A DNA stretch of 47,564 nucleotides, taken from contig CAAGGZ010000037.1 in assembly GCA_900769545.1 (NCBI GenBank), positions 1 to 47,564 on the forward strand. Reading direction: 5' to 3'. Positions within the stretch are counted from its first letter, which is position 1. Every line of letters begins with the position of its first letter. This DNA comes from Clostridia bacterium. GTDB taxonomy: Bacteria; Bacillota; Clostridia; Christensenellales; Borkfalkiaceae. The position numbers and the translations under genes are program-made. Positions 1 through 7,137 of this stretch are shown here, piece by piece. The notes beneath the pieces are model-generated. The model was not told the DNA's origin and did no database searches. It was given only the letters and a program-made list of their open reading frames with translations.

Positions 1-959
1 ATAGGGGAAATAGGAATTGCACGGATTTTATCTTTCATGCCTTTACGTTGCTTGGAAGTGGTAATATACACCCAATTTTCATCGATAGTAGCGGTAGTGA
101 GTTCTGAACGGCGAATGCCTGTATAAAGAATGAAGACAAACGCTTGATAGTACACGTCGGGCGAGTCGTAGAAACCGTTAATGAAGGTCCGTTCTTCATC
201 AATTGTTAAGGGGATTCCATGTTCTTGCTCATAACGTACGAGCTTTATTTTTGCCATAGGAGTTCGGGGGATAATTCCGTCGGCAACGGCATAATCAAAC
301 ATAGTAGAAAGCAGTTGATAGATTTTCTTTGCAGTACGATGTTTTCCTGCATTTGAAAATTCATTTAAATAGTCTTGTAGCTCAAAATATTTAATTTGCG
401 TGAGCTTTTTTCCTTCAAAGTGCGGTTTTATGTATGCTTTGAAAGTTTGTTGATAGTCTCCGTATGTGGATTCTTTGACAAACGGTTTTTTGGCGGTTTC
501 CAACCATTCTTCCATATAATCGACAAGATAACTGCGTTTCCCTTTGGTGGGTGGACGGCTAAAATCGATTTCGTTCAAGCGAGTGATAAATTTTTCTTTT
601 GCCGTGACGAGATCTTTGCTTGTGCCTTGAATAATGTGTCCTTTATGTACGCAGCGTACTTCATAGATATTATCTTTCGTTTTGCGAACGTGCGCTTTTA
701 GCTTGTGTGTTTTAAAAGATTTTCTAAATTCTTTTGTCATTTTTTCGAGTTCCTTTTCTGTAAATTTTGCACAGTTTTTGCCTTCGATATATTTCATTTC
801 GGCAGGTGTCAGCTTTCCTGACGTAATGTCGCCTTGCAACTCGCTTTTAATGGAGTCGGCGATAAGAGCCAGTACAGCGTGGATATTCTCATCCGCATTG
901 GGGAGGGAACACGCATTTTTGAGTAACGTTGTAAAAGATTGGGTTTGTTGTAAATTCAT
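1..959 (-). CDS. Tyrosine recombinase/integrase, C-terminus cut by window edge
   Basis: Read on the minus strand from an ATG at 957-959, just behind an AAGGAGG ribosome site, an open frame runs uninterrupted to base 1, so about 319 residues are visible. An N-terminal arm-binding-like segment (around residues 100-130, with VRCVHKGHIIQGTSKDL) is followed by a core-binding SAM-like domain (about 140-230). The start of the catalytic domain carries the first conserved arginine in YTGIRRSEL (about residue 290). The later HxxR and tyrosine nucleophile lie outside the window. Family knowledge: such integrases move integrative elements and temperate phages by site-specific recombination, often at tRNA genes. 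It sits at the left of a module with a rolling-circle initiator, so it is probably the integrase of that element. It has its own promoter with the shared 15-bp box. Confidence 0.93.
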   Translation of the reverse strand, partial: MNLQQTQSFTTLLKNACSLPNADENIHAVLALIADSIKSELQGDITSGKLTPAEMKYIEGKNCAKFTEKELEKMTKEFRKSFKTHKLKAHVRKTKDNIYEVRCVHKGHIIQGTSKDLVTAKEKFITRLNEIDFSRPPTKGKRSYLVDYMEEWLETAKKPFVKESTYGDYQQTFKAYIKPHFEGKKLTQIKYFELQDYLNEFSNAGKHRTAKKIYQLLSTMFDYAVADGIIPRTPMAKIKLVRYEQEHGIPLTIDEERTFINGFYDSPDVYYQAFVFILYTGIRRSELTTATIDENWVYITTSKQRKGMKDKIRAIPISP

Positions 960-1078
960 ATACCTCCTTTTTGAAAATTTTGGTCAGCTCCCTCGTCAGG
1001 GAACGTAAACGCGTTTACTTTTACCTAATTTTCTGTTGGCTTTCAAGCCGTAAAAGTGGATTGCTGGAAAGCGCGTAT

Positions 1079-1121
1079 ATAATATCATATCCACTATGAT
1101 TTGTGAACGACAAATTTTATC
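1079..1121 (-). promoter_or_regulatory. Integrase promoter with 15-bp regulatory box
   Basis: On the minus strand the box GATAAAATTTGTCGT (1107-1121) runs directly into a -35 TTCACA (1102-1107), sharing its first T. After a 17-nt spacer comes a -10 TATTAT (1079-1084). The integrase start codon lies about 120 nt downstream. The same box-to-promoter layout is found at 2123 and 2959. Confidence 0.7.
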
Positions 1122-1140
1122 TAAGACATTCTCTGTCGTG

Positions 1141-1767
1141 TTAGTTATAAAATTGTGGGAATAAAGCTTTATATTTCACTTGCGCACGTTGTCTTCTGCG
1201 CCATACAGTGATACGGTCAATGTCTAAAAATTCAGCAATTTCATGGCACGTCATTCCTGCCATATAGCAGTCTAAAACAACTCGGTCACGAGGTTTTAAA
1301 TTAAGTAATTCAATAGTGTTATCCACATTTGTATAATCTCTTTCTTCGTAATGGTCGATTTCAACGCAAAGGTTTTCCACTAAAGGGGAATCTAAATCGC
1401 AGGAACGAATCATCTGTTTGTACATTCTACCAATTTGGCAAGAAACTAAATTATACGTAGCTTGTTTAATTGTAATTATTTTCCCGTTTTTCATTGTGAA
1501 CGTATCATCCAGACTCTTCCCAATAAAATCAAGTAAGAAACAAATAGCGTTTTGTACAAGGTCATAGGCATCTGAAAAAGTATGCATAGAATGGTTAGAG
1601 CGGTTTAAATCATTGACAAGACCGATATACAGCTTTTCCAAACTTCGTTGCGCATAGGAATAACGACCACGCAAGCATTTGAGAGTGATAAGCTCACCCA
1701 TTTTCTGAATATTATCGAGAGAAATGTTTTCCGATAATACGTTATAAGGATTAGATTTTTGAAGCAT
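1141..1767 (-). CDS. Sigma-70 region 4-like helix-turn-helix protein of the mobile module
   Basis: A protein of 208 residues. The start was chosen at 1767 because GGAGGTAATACTC precedes this ATG; the longer frame from 1812 lacks such a site. The C-terminal part (about residues 155-200) reads as a sigma-region-4/LuxR-type HTH: 'RDRVVLDCYMAGMTCHEIAEFL' type helices (shown here only in part: DRVVLDCYMAG, CHEIAEFLDI, TVWRRRQRA). The N-terminal 150 residues are helical with no family I recognise. Such sigma-like proteins are common in Clostridial conjugative elements and phages, where they act as late or excision activators. It is divergent from the XRE operon and convergent on nothing. It is a candidate for the protein that binds the shared promoter box, but this is inference. 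Confidence 0.75.
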   Translation of the reverse strand: MLQKSNPYNVLSENISLDNIQKMGELITLKCLRGRYSYAQRSLEKLYIGLVNDLNRSNHSMHTFSDAYDLVQNAICFLLDFIGKSLDDTFTMKNGKIITIKQATYNLVSCQIGRMYKQMIRSCDLDSPLVENLCVEIDHYEERDYTNVDNTIELLNLKPRDRVVLDCYMAGMTCHEIAEFLDIDRITVWRRRQRAQVKYKALFPQFYN

Positions 1768-1943
1768 GAGTATTACCTCCGATTTTTTATTTTGCCTTTT
1801 GGGCAGGGGCAACGGCGCACAGGATAGAAAAGGCAGCGTGACGCTGCATCCAAATCTTTCTATTTTTCCATTTCGGGTAAAAATAGATAAAAATTCCCTA
1901 ATAAAATGCTTGTAAGGTGCAGAGGATAGAGATATTACTTGTT

Positions 1944-2041
1944 CCGAAAGTCAACGAGAAATAAAAAAAATTGTTGCTTTATTCAGGCAACAATTTTTTT
2001 ACGTTTACTTTCGGGCTATCCTGTGCAACAATAGCCACAAC
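1944..2041. other. Structured noncoding element A (nested inverted repeats plus ATAGCCACAAC box)
   Basis: Within the 428-bp gap between the divergent genes lies a large nested hairpin. The outer arms CCGAAAGTCAACG (1944-1956) and CGTTTACTTTCGG (2002-2014) pair with one mismatch. The inner arms (1964-1977 and 1987-2000) are a perfect 14-bp inverted repeat. It is followed by a small GGCTAT/ATAGCC hairpin and the box GCAACAATAGCCACAAC (2025-2041). A related element with the same order of parts lies at 36615-36760. The function is not known; a replication or transfer origin, or a bidirectional terminator, is possible. The rest of the gap (1768-1943) holds only T-rich leader sequence. Confidence 0.6.
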
Positions 2042-2122
2042 CAAAAGCAAAATCGGAGAAAAATAAACGGGATTGTATATTTCAATTGCATTCTTATTTG
2101 AATTGCAGTATAATAAAAATAG

Positions 2123-2165
2123 GACAAAATTTGTCGTAGACAGATATTTGCATATAGTGTATAAT
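2123..2165 (+). promoter_or_regulatory. XRE regulator promoter with 15-bp regulatory box
   Basis: The box GACAAAATTTGTCGT (2123-2137) overlaps by one base the -35 TAGACA (2137-2142). A 17-nt spacer and a perfect -10 TATAAT (2160-2165) follow. The box is a near-perfect dyad (GACAAA/TTTGTC). It is centred near -42 relative to the expected transcription start. Confidence 0.75.
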
Positions 2166-2195
2166 AAGAGTGATAAAATAAGAGGGGAGGGCAAA

Positions 2196-2414
2196 ATGAG
2201 TGAAAAAACGATAAACCAAATTGTTGGCGCGAATCTAAAACGACTAATCAAACAATCGAAATACCGCACTCAAGAGAATTTTGCCTATGAGTCGGGGATT
2301 GATTTGAGAAGGCTGAATAGATGGCTAAATGGCTCTATTTCCAACATAGAAGATATATGTTATTTAGCGAAGATATTAGGCGTAGATTTTCGCAGTTTAT
2401 TTGAGGAAGTATAA
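2196..2414 (+). CDS. Small XRE-family HTH transcriptional regulator
   Basis: A protein of 72 residues with ATG at 2196, preceded by GAGGGGAGGG. An open frame extends upstream but would run through the promoter, so the short start is preferred. The whole protein is a Cro/C1-type helix-turn-helix: ANLKRLIKQSKYRTQENFA followed by the recognition helix region GIDLRRLNRWLNG and ICYLAKILGVDFRSLF. Proteins of this size act as repressors or activators of mobile elements. The promoter in front carries the 15-bp dyad also found before the integrase and rep genes, so this is the leading candidate for its binding protein, which would imply autoregulation. It is followed after 10 nt by the next gene. Confidence 0.85.
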   Translation: MSEKTINQIVGANLKRLIKQSKYRTQENFAYESGIDLRRLNRWLNGSISNIEDICYLAKILGVDFRSLFEEV

Positions 2415-2424
2415 GGAGAAAAGT

Positions 2425-2898
2425 ATGTATTATTTGATTAAAGGTGTTTTACATGATAGAGAAAATCCAGAAATAATTGAAGGCACATTTGAATGGGCAG
2501 TAAAAAGCGAAGAAGAAAAAGAGAAAGCGCTTGCAAAGTTGGATGATTGTGAAGAAGTGCAAGAAGTGGTAGAGATTACGTTGGAAGAATGTATTGCGCA
2601 TGAAGAGAAGATTTTGCGTAGTTACGTTAGGACGGATTATACGCTTCGTCGTTGTTTAGATATGGAAGAAGATGAATATTTGGCATCGCAAAAGGAATTA
2701 AACGAGCTGTCGGAGTTATATCTTAAAGCTTTGCGAGAATATAATCGTCGTGAGGTTTTGATGAAACGGCTCATGCGTAAGAAGAATATTGAGAAGATGA
2801 GAATGGGTGAATATTTCAAAATTTTGAACGAGCTATTGGATGCAGAAACGGATGAAGAGTTAGATGAGCTTCTTCGTAAGTTGGATAAAAAACAATAA
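2425..2898 (+). CDS. Charged coiled-coil-like hypothetical protein
   Basis: A protein of 157 residues. The start at 2425 (MYYLIKGVL) was chosen because AAGGAG lies just upstream; a longer frame from 2401 would overlap the previous gene. The sequence is very rich in Glu, Lys and Arg, with long predicted helices (for example residues 30-60 and 90-157), consistent with a coiled coil. I recognise no domain or catalytic motif. It is co-transcribed with the XRE regulator (10-nt gap) and lies upstream of rep, so it is probably an accessory gene of the element, possibly in replication or copy control. No function can be assigned from sequence alone. Confidence 0.7.
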   Translation: MYYLIKGVLHDRENPEIIEGTFEWAVKSEEEKEKALAKLDDCEEVQEVVEITLEECIAHEEKILRSYVRTDYTLRRCLDMEEDEYLASQKELNELSELYLKALREYNRREVLMKRLMRKKNIEKMRMGEYFKILNELLDAETDEELDELLRKLDKKQ

Positions 2899-2958
2899 AA
2901 CATAGGGGCAGGTATGCGTTGAATGCGTAATATCTGCTCTTTTTCTTTGGAAATATAC

Positions 2959-3001
2959 GACAAAATATGTCGTGGTTAAACGTTTAAAATTGTGATACAA
3001 T
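2959..3001 (+). promoter_or_regulatory. Rep promoter with 15-bp regulatory box
   Basis: The box GACAAAATATGTCGT (2959-2973) is followed, with the same one-base overlap as at the other two sites, by a poor -35 (TGGTTA, 2973-2978). A 17-nt spacer and -10 TACAAT (2996-3001) follow. The weak -35 fits an activator-dependent promoter. A second palindrome, TTAAACGTTTAA, lies in the spacer. The rep start codon is 32 nt past the -10. Confidence 0.65.
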
Positions 3002-3032
3002 ACTTCCACAATAAAAGAATGGAGGGTAATGT

Positions 3033-4145
3033 ATGAAACAAAGACTGTTTGACGAGATTCCAGAGGATGAAGTTATCCCAGGAAGATTTTACAATGACGG
3101 CGGGCATAACGTTTGGATAGAGAAAACTACCAATCCGCGCGCTTGCAAACGAACTAAATATAAGGAGCGAGAAATCGAAATTGCTCCCACAGCTCTATTA
3201 GAGTTACAAGAAGTAGGGGAAAGCAGGAAGAATGTTCTTTCGGATAGTGAAACAGTGGACGATGATTATGTTATGGAAATCCTTGCAAATTCACCGTCAG
3301 ATGAACAAGCTGAGGCGGAACTAAATGATACTAAAATTGTTCAAAATAACGAAGAAAAAACGATTAAAATGACGTCGCGCACGTTGTTTGACGTTCTTTA
3401 TGATTCGTATGCGAGCTTGAAATGGAAACGGAAACGAAATGCGCTGATTGCAGCTTTTTTGCCTTATTATAAAAATTATCATAGAGCCGTCGAGTTTGTG
3501 GATAAGAACATGATACGGCGTAAGCATAATAAAAATAGTCGTTACTTGCGGGCTTATCGAAAATGCACATTGAATCGTTTTAACTATTTCGTTACGTTTA
3601 CATATGACGACAAAAAAATGAGCGTTGAGGAATTCAAGAAAAAACTGAAAGATTATCTTTCTAACAAAGTTAAGCGTGACGGTTGGAAATATCTCGGTGT
3701 TTGGGAAGGGTGGGATGGAAGCGTTCGCTTACACTTTCACGCTTTGATGTATATTCCTGATGGCACAATGCCAGGGGAATTATTGGAAGAGTGTAGTTAT
3801 AATACAAGCCAAAAGAAAATGAGAACTACAACCTATAACACGGAGTTTAACGAGAAATTTGGGCGTTCAGCTGTGGAGAAAGTCATTCCGCAAATAGCGG
3901 GCTGCGCGTATCATTATGTGTTGAAATATTTGGATAAAGGCGGAAAATTGATGACGTCGAAGAACTGCCCTGGATATGTGACGGGGTATGTGAAGAAAGG
4001 TGAGCTTGCAGGCAGAATGACCTCAAATGAACATAAGTATGTCATGTTTTCAAAAGCGGAAATTGTAACGTTGAACGGCGAAGTAATTAAAATAGATGAA
4101 AACGAGCCTCAAAAATGCTTGCAGAATGCGACAACGTGTAATTAA
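3033..4145 (+). CDS. Rolling-circle replication initiator (HUH endonuclease)
   Basis: A protein of 370 residues, with GGAGGGTAATGT before the ATG. The catalytic region carries the three rolling-circle motifs in order: a hydrophobic motif I (FVTFTYDD, about residue 186), the metal-binding HUH motif (RLHFHALMYIP, about 232-242), and motif III with the nucleophile tyrosine and lysine (YHYVLKYLDK, about 293-302). The N-terminal 110 residues are acidic and variable. This matches the Rep_ORF2/G2P-type replication proteins of small plasmids, integrative elements and ssDNA phages, which nick the origin and become covalently linked to the 5' end. No phage coat genes are visible, so an integrated plasmid-like or mobilizable element is more likely than an inovirus. 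Two large inverted repeats follow at once and may be the origin. Confidence 0.88.
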   Translation: MKQRLFDEIPEDEVIPGRFYNDGGHNVWIEKTTNPRACKRTKYKEREIEIAPTALLELQEVGESRKNVLSDSETVDDDYVMEILANSPSDEQAEAELNDTKIVQNNEEKTIKMTSRTLFDVLYDSYASLKWKRKRNALIAAFLPYYKNYHRAVEFVDKNMIRRKHNKNSRYLRAYRKCTLNRFNYFVTFTYDDKKMSVEEFKKKLKDYLSNKVKRDGWKYLGVWEGWDGSVRLHFHALMYIPDGTMPGELLEECSYNTSQKKMRTTTYNTEFNEKFGRSAVEKVIPQIAGCAYHYVLKYLDKGGKLMTSKNCPGYVTGYVKKGELAGRMTSNEHKYVMFSKAEIVTLNGEVIKIDENEPQKCLQNATTCN

Positions 4146-4164
4146 ATAGGGATTGCAAAAAATA

Positions 4165-4221
4165 GACAAAAAGAAAGCGTTGTTTCGCCGAGCGGGTCAG
4201 CGGCGAACAACGCTTTTTGTC
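4165..4221. repeat. Long imperfect inverted repeat after rep
   Basis: The left arm (4165-4190) and right arm (4201-4221) pair over GACAAAAAG, GCGTTGTT and CGCCG, with only a 3-nt and a 1-nt bulge. The loop is about ten bases. It begins 20 nt after the rep stop codon. It may be the rep terminator, or, with the next hairpin, part of a rolling-circle origin. Confidence 0.65.
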
Positions 4222-4248
4222 GATGTAATCAATTTATTTGTTCGGTCA

Positions 4249-4311
4249 GCAGAATGTGCCTATTCGGCGCGCCGCAGGCGTGCCGACTTGTATTAAATAG
4301 GCACATTCTGC
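4249..4311. repeat. Perfect 16-bp inverted repeat with nested stem (candidate origin or att site)
   Basis: GCAGAATGTGCCTATT (4249-4264) and AATAGGCACATTCTGC (4296-4311) are perfect inverted copies. Inside, CGGCGCGCC (4265-4273) and GGCGTGCCG (4277-4285) form a second stem with one mismatch, making a GC-rich cruciform in AT-rich DNA. CGGTCA flanks both sides as a direct repeat (4243-4248 and 4311-4316). The position after rep suggests a double-strand origin or a recombination site. The rest of the gap up to 4443 is AT-rich, with only a weak ATACATGGTGTAT dyad (4357-4369). Confidence 0.65.
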
Positions 4312-4443
4312 GGTCATCTACTAAAATATTTTTTTTCTTTAAGGATAATTCAACTCATACATGGTGTATCCATTTCCATTTCAATTTGTACATGGTAGGC
4401 TGTTTTTATATTATATTTTTTGGTTTTTATTTTGCGGCAAGGG

Positions 4444-4472
4444 TTGACAATGTGAGAATATAGTGGTATAAT
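4444..4472 (+). promoter_or_regulatory. Perfect-consensus promoter of the polysaccharide operon
   Basis: -35 TTGACA (4444-4449), a 17-nt spacer, and -10 TATAAT (4467-4472) match the sigma-A consensus at all positions. The expected start lies about 35 nt before the first gene. No other convincing promoter was seen for the 27-kb gene series that follows. Confidence 0.9.
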
Positions 4473-4513
4473 ATATTCATATATTATAAAATTCGATTCA
4501 AGGATTTTGGGTT

Positions 4514-5212
4514 ATGTATAAGCATTTTTTTAAAAGATTTTTTGATATTATTATCTCTTTTTTAGGCTTAATTATTTGTGCGCTTCCTATGTTAGTTGTC
4601 GCTATTGCTATCAAAATTGAATCAAAGGGTCCCGTTATCTTCAAACAACAACGTGTCGGTAAAAACGGAAAGGTATATTGGATGTATAAATTCCGTTCCA
4701 TGTGTGTCGGTGCGGAACAGCAAGAAGGCGGGGTTTATTGCGTTAAAGGGGATAAACGTGTAACGAAAGTAGGTAAGTTTATTCGCGCTACAAGTATTGA
4801 TGAATTGCCTCAATTTGTTAACATTTTAGCTGGGCATATGTCTTTGATTGGTCCCCGTCCTGTGCTTACGTATTATCCCAAAAATTGGGAAGAGTATACA
4901 GAAGAAGAATTGAAGCGTTTTGACGTTCGTCCTGGTGTTACGGGTTGGGCTGCTGTGCATGGCAGAAAAACAAATACAGTGAAAGCTCGGTTTGAGTATG
5001 ACAATTATTACGTTGATCACTTGTCGTTTGGTTTGGATTTCAAAATTTTCTTTATGACGATTAAGTCTGTGTTTACCAACGAAGGCAATGAAGACGATGG
5101 TTCTTCCGAAGTAAAAACGGAAGAAACAAAAGTTGATCAAGAAAACGTTGAAACGGACACAGTACAAGAAGTTGCCGCTACAGAAAAAGTGGACGCGATT
5201 GAAGAAACTTAA
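4514..5212 (+). CDS. Initiating sugar-1-phosphate transferase (bacterial sugar transferase family)
   Basis: A protein of 232 residues. It would move a sugar-1-phosphate from a UDP-sugar to undecaprenyl phosphate at the inner face of the membrane, the first step of polysaccharide repeat synthesis. Visible features: an N-terminal reentrant membrane helix (about 8-32), then YKFRSM (about 57-62), the catalytic Asp-Glu pair in ATSIDELPQ (about 92-100), the IGPRP motif (about 112), and RPGVTGWA. This is the small monotopic PglC/EpsL-type core without the extra N-terminal membrane domain of WbaP. After about residue 190 comes an unusual acidic tail rich in Glu, Asp, Val and Thr that is not part of the family core. 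It is the first gene after the consensus promoter, as expected for the initiating enzyme. Confidence 0.93.
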   Translation: MYKHFFKRFFDIIISFLGLIICALPMLVVAIAIKIESKGPVIFKQQRVGKNGKVYWMYKFRSMCVGAEQQEGGVYCVKGDKRVTKVGKFIRATSIDELPQFVNILAGHMSLIGPRPVLTYYPKNWEEYTEEELKRFDVRPGVTGWAAVHGRKTNTVKARFEYDNYYVDHLSFGLDFKIFFMTIKSVFTNEGNEDDGSSEVKTEETKVDQENVETDTVQEVAATEKVDAIEET

Positions 5213-5224
5213 TAGAGGATCTTT

Positions 5225-6208
5225 ATGTATTATTTTATTAACTATCTGCGAACGATAGCGACAATTTTAATCACGAATTCGCATTATTCGAATATTTGGC
5301 CGATTGCCGATTTGGCGGCTGGTGGCTTATTAGGAAATATTTTATTTTTTGCCACCTCGGGTTTTTGTCTTTTTAACGTAAAAGAAAACTTCGGGAAATG
5401 GTACTTAAAAAGATTACGTGTTTATCCCGTTATGATTTTATTTACGTTATTAACAATTCTGGGGGGGGGGTACACCTTACAGAGCGGAACGGACGTGGTA
5501 AGGTTATTCTTGTACCCGACGAACTACATATTCCTTGTTTGGTTAATGCTTTGTTACGTCATTTTTTATGTGGTGGCATGGTTGTCCAAAAGATATGATA
5601 AAATTACGGGGACTACATTGGCGGTAGTTTTAGGGATTTGGATTTTAACATATTTCATTTTTATCGACAAATCTGTTTATCATATTGACGATGTAAGCAA
5701 ACCCTTTATTTTATTTTTGTATTTTTCAAGCATGCTTGTAGGGGCATTGTTTAAAAAACATATTGATAAGTTCGGTAAAATAAAAATTGTCAATATCGTA
5801 TTGCTGTTTGTCAGCTTGATAGTGTATTTTGGCTCAAAAATTGCTTTCTCAAAAATACAATTCATCGTATTTTGGCAAATATTCAACCAGTTAAGCATTT
5901 TGGTTGTATTGTATTTTATGTTTGCTGTATTTATTGGGTTGGAAGATTGCTTCAAGAAAATCCCGAATTGGATCAATAAGGCTGTGAAATTTGTAGCGGG
6001 GATTACGTTGCATATTTATTTGGTACAATTTGTCGTTATCCGTGCGTTTGAAAGTTTGATATTCCCGTTGAACTTCTTGGTGACAACCGTGATGATTTTA
6101 GCGGCGGCGAGCGCATTGTATTTTGCCGAATATTTCATACGCAAAGGAATTTATATCTTGTCGAGAAGACAAAAGGAAAAAAAGAAAAATGCAGAAAGTA
6201 ACGATTAA
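5225..6208 (+). CDS. Membrane acyltransferase (acyltransferase 3 family), phase-variable by a poly-G tract
   Basis: A protein of 327 residues with about ten membrane helices, resembling acyltransferase 3 (OafA/WecH-like) enzymes that O-acetylate polysaccharides. The N-terminal helix carries LRTIATILITNSHYS with the likely catalytic histidine, and a conserved RLxRVYP-like KRLRVYPV lies near residue 63. Ten consecutive G bases (5461-5470) encode L79-G80-G81-G82. The frame is open with exactly ten. With nine G the frame stops after about ten codons; with eleven it stops near 5598. It follows the initiating transferase by 12 nt and overlaps the next gene by 20 nt. The predicted role is acetylation of a sugar of the repeat unit; the exact acceptor is not visible. 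Confidence 0.85.
   Translation: MYYFINYLRTIATILITNSHYSNIWPIADLAAGGLLGNILFFATSGFCLFNVKENFGKWYLKRLRVYPVMILFTLLTILGGGYTLQSGTDVVRLFLYPTNYIFLVWLMLCYVIFYVVAWLSKRYDKITGTTLAVVLGIWILTYFIFIDKSVYHIDDVSKPFILFLYFSSMLVGALFKKHIDKFGKIKIVNIVLLFVSLIVYFGSKIAFSKIQFIVFWQIFNQLSILVVLYFMFAVFIGLEDCFKKIPNWINKAVKFVAGITLHIYLVQFVVIRAFESLIFPLNFLVTTVMILAAASALYFAEYFIRKGIYILSRRQKEKKKNAESND
5461..5470 (+). repeat. Homopolymer G10 tract inside coding sequence
   Basis: Ten G in a row within the first acyltransferase gene, in frame in this sequence. Long G tracts of this kind are the classic substrate for slipped-strand phase variation. The only longer G run I noticed in the window is the one in the second acyltransferase gene. 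Confidence 0.9.
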
Positions 6209-7133
6209 GAAAACGGATTTAACAGTTTCCGCACTTTGTATGGGCGGTTGTCCGCTCGGTGGATACGGTTGGGGTGACATTCAAAGAAACGATCTTATCA
6301 ATGCTGTAAAAACTGCCGTAGATAACGGAATTAATTTTTTTGACACTGCTGATACGTATGGGCTTGGGGAAAGCGAAAGAACGCTTGCCGAAGCATTAGG
6401 TGCGGATAGCAAAAACGTAGTTATTACGACTAAGTTTGGCGTTCGTGTTGAAAACGGAAAGACGACGTATGATAATTCTCGTGAATACATATTCAAGGCG
6501 GTGGAAGGTAGTTTGCAACGATTAAAAAGAGATTATATCGACCTGTATCAAGTGCATTATCGTGACGGAGTAACACCGCTTGCAGACGTAGCTGAATCGC
6601 TCGAGATTTTACGGCAGCAGGGTAAAATTCGTTATTATGGGTTATCGAATATCCACGAGAAAGACGCTGAAGAACTGAAAGCGTTTGGTAACAAAAATCC
6701 CTTTGTTTCGTTCCAAGATGAGTACAGCTTGGCTTGCCGTAAAAACGAAGCGGAAATGTTCCGTTTCCGTGATGAATATGCAATGACGCCGTTTACGTGG
6801 GGGAGTCTTGGACAAGGCATTTTGAGCGGCAAGTATGATAAGAACTGCAAGTTTGAAGCAAACGACAGACGTTCCCGTGATATTTACGTGAACTTCCACG
6901 GTGAAAAGCTTTTGAAAAACCTTGAAATTGTTGAAGTTTTAAAAGAAATCGCGACAGAGCAAGGCAAATCGGTGGCATCGGTTGCAATTCGTTGGATTTT
7001 GGATTATTTAAATGATTCTGTTGTTATCGTTGGTGCGAAGTCGCCCAAGCAAGTTTTGCAAAATGCGGAAGCCTTGGATTGGATGCTCACGCAAGAGCAA
7101 ATTGATAGACTGGAAAAAATCTCAAAGGAGTAA
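6189..7133 (+). CDS. Aldo-keto reductase
   Basis: A protein of 314 residues. The start at 6189 was chosen from AAAGGA upstream and from family length; an upstream frame would run further into the previous gene. Aldo/keto reductase barrel features are clear: the N-terminal MGGCPLGG segment, FFDTADTYGLGESE with the catalytic Asp and Tyr (about residues 50-63), the Lys in VVITTKFG, and the catalytic His in DLYQVHYRD. An NADPH-binding C-terminus follows with VVIVGAKSPKQV. It overlaps the acyltransferase gene by 20 nt and precedes a two-subunit transketolase by 4 nt. In this setting it probably reduces a keto or aldehyde sugar intermediate for the polysaccharide; the substrate is unknown. Confidence 0.9.
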   Translation: MQKVTIKKTDLTVSALCMGGCPLGGYGWGDIQRNDLINAVKTAVDNGINFFDTADTYGLGESERTLAEALGADSKNVVITTKFGVRVENGKTTYDNSREYIFKAVEGSLQRLKRDYIDLYQVHYRDGVTPLADVAESLEILRQQGKIRYYGLSNIHEKDAEELKAFGNKNPFVSFQDEYSLACRKNEAEMFRFRDEYAMTPFTWGSLGQGILSGKYDKNCKFEANDRRSRDIYVNFHGEKLLKNLEIVEVLKEIATEQGKSVASVAIRWILDYLNDSVVIVGAKSPKQVLQNAEALDWMLTQEQIDRLEKISKE

Positions 7134-7137
7134 AAAT

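Noticed and set aside
396..1008. Two plus-strand open frames at 396-701 and 682-1008
   Set aside because: They lie opposite the integrase gene, have no ribosome sites, and their composition is that of antisense shadow frames.
1..4320. Filamentous or microvirus-like prophage
   Set aside because: The Rep is compatible, but no coat, assembly or packaging genes are visible; an integrative plasmid-like element fits better within this window.
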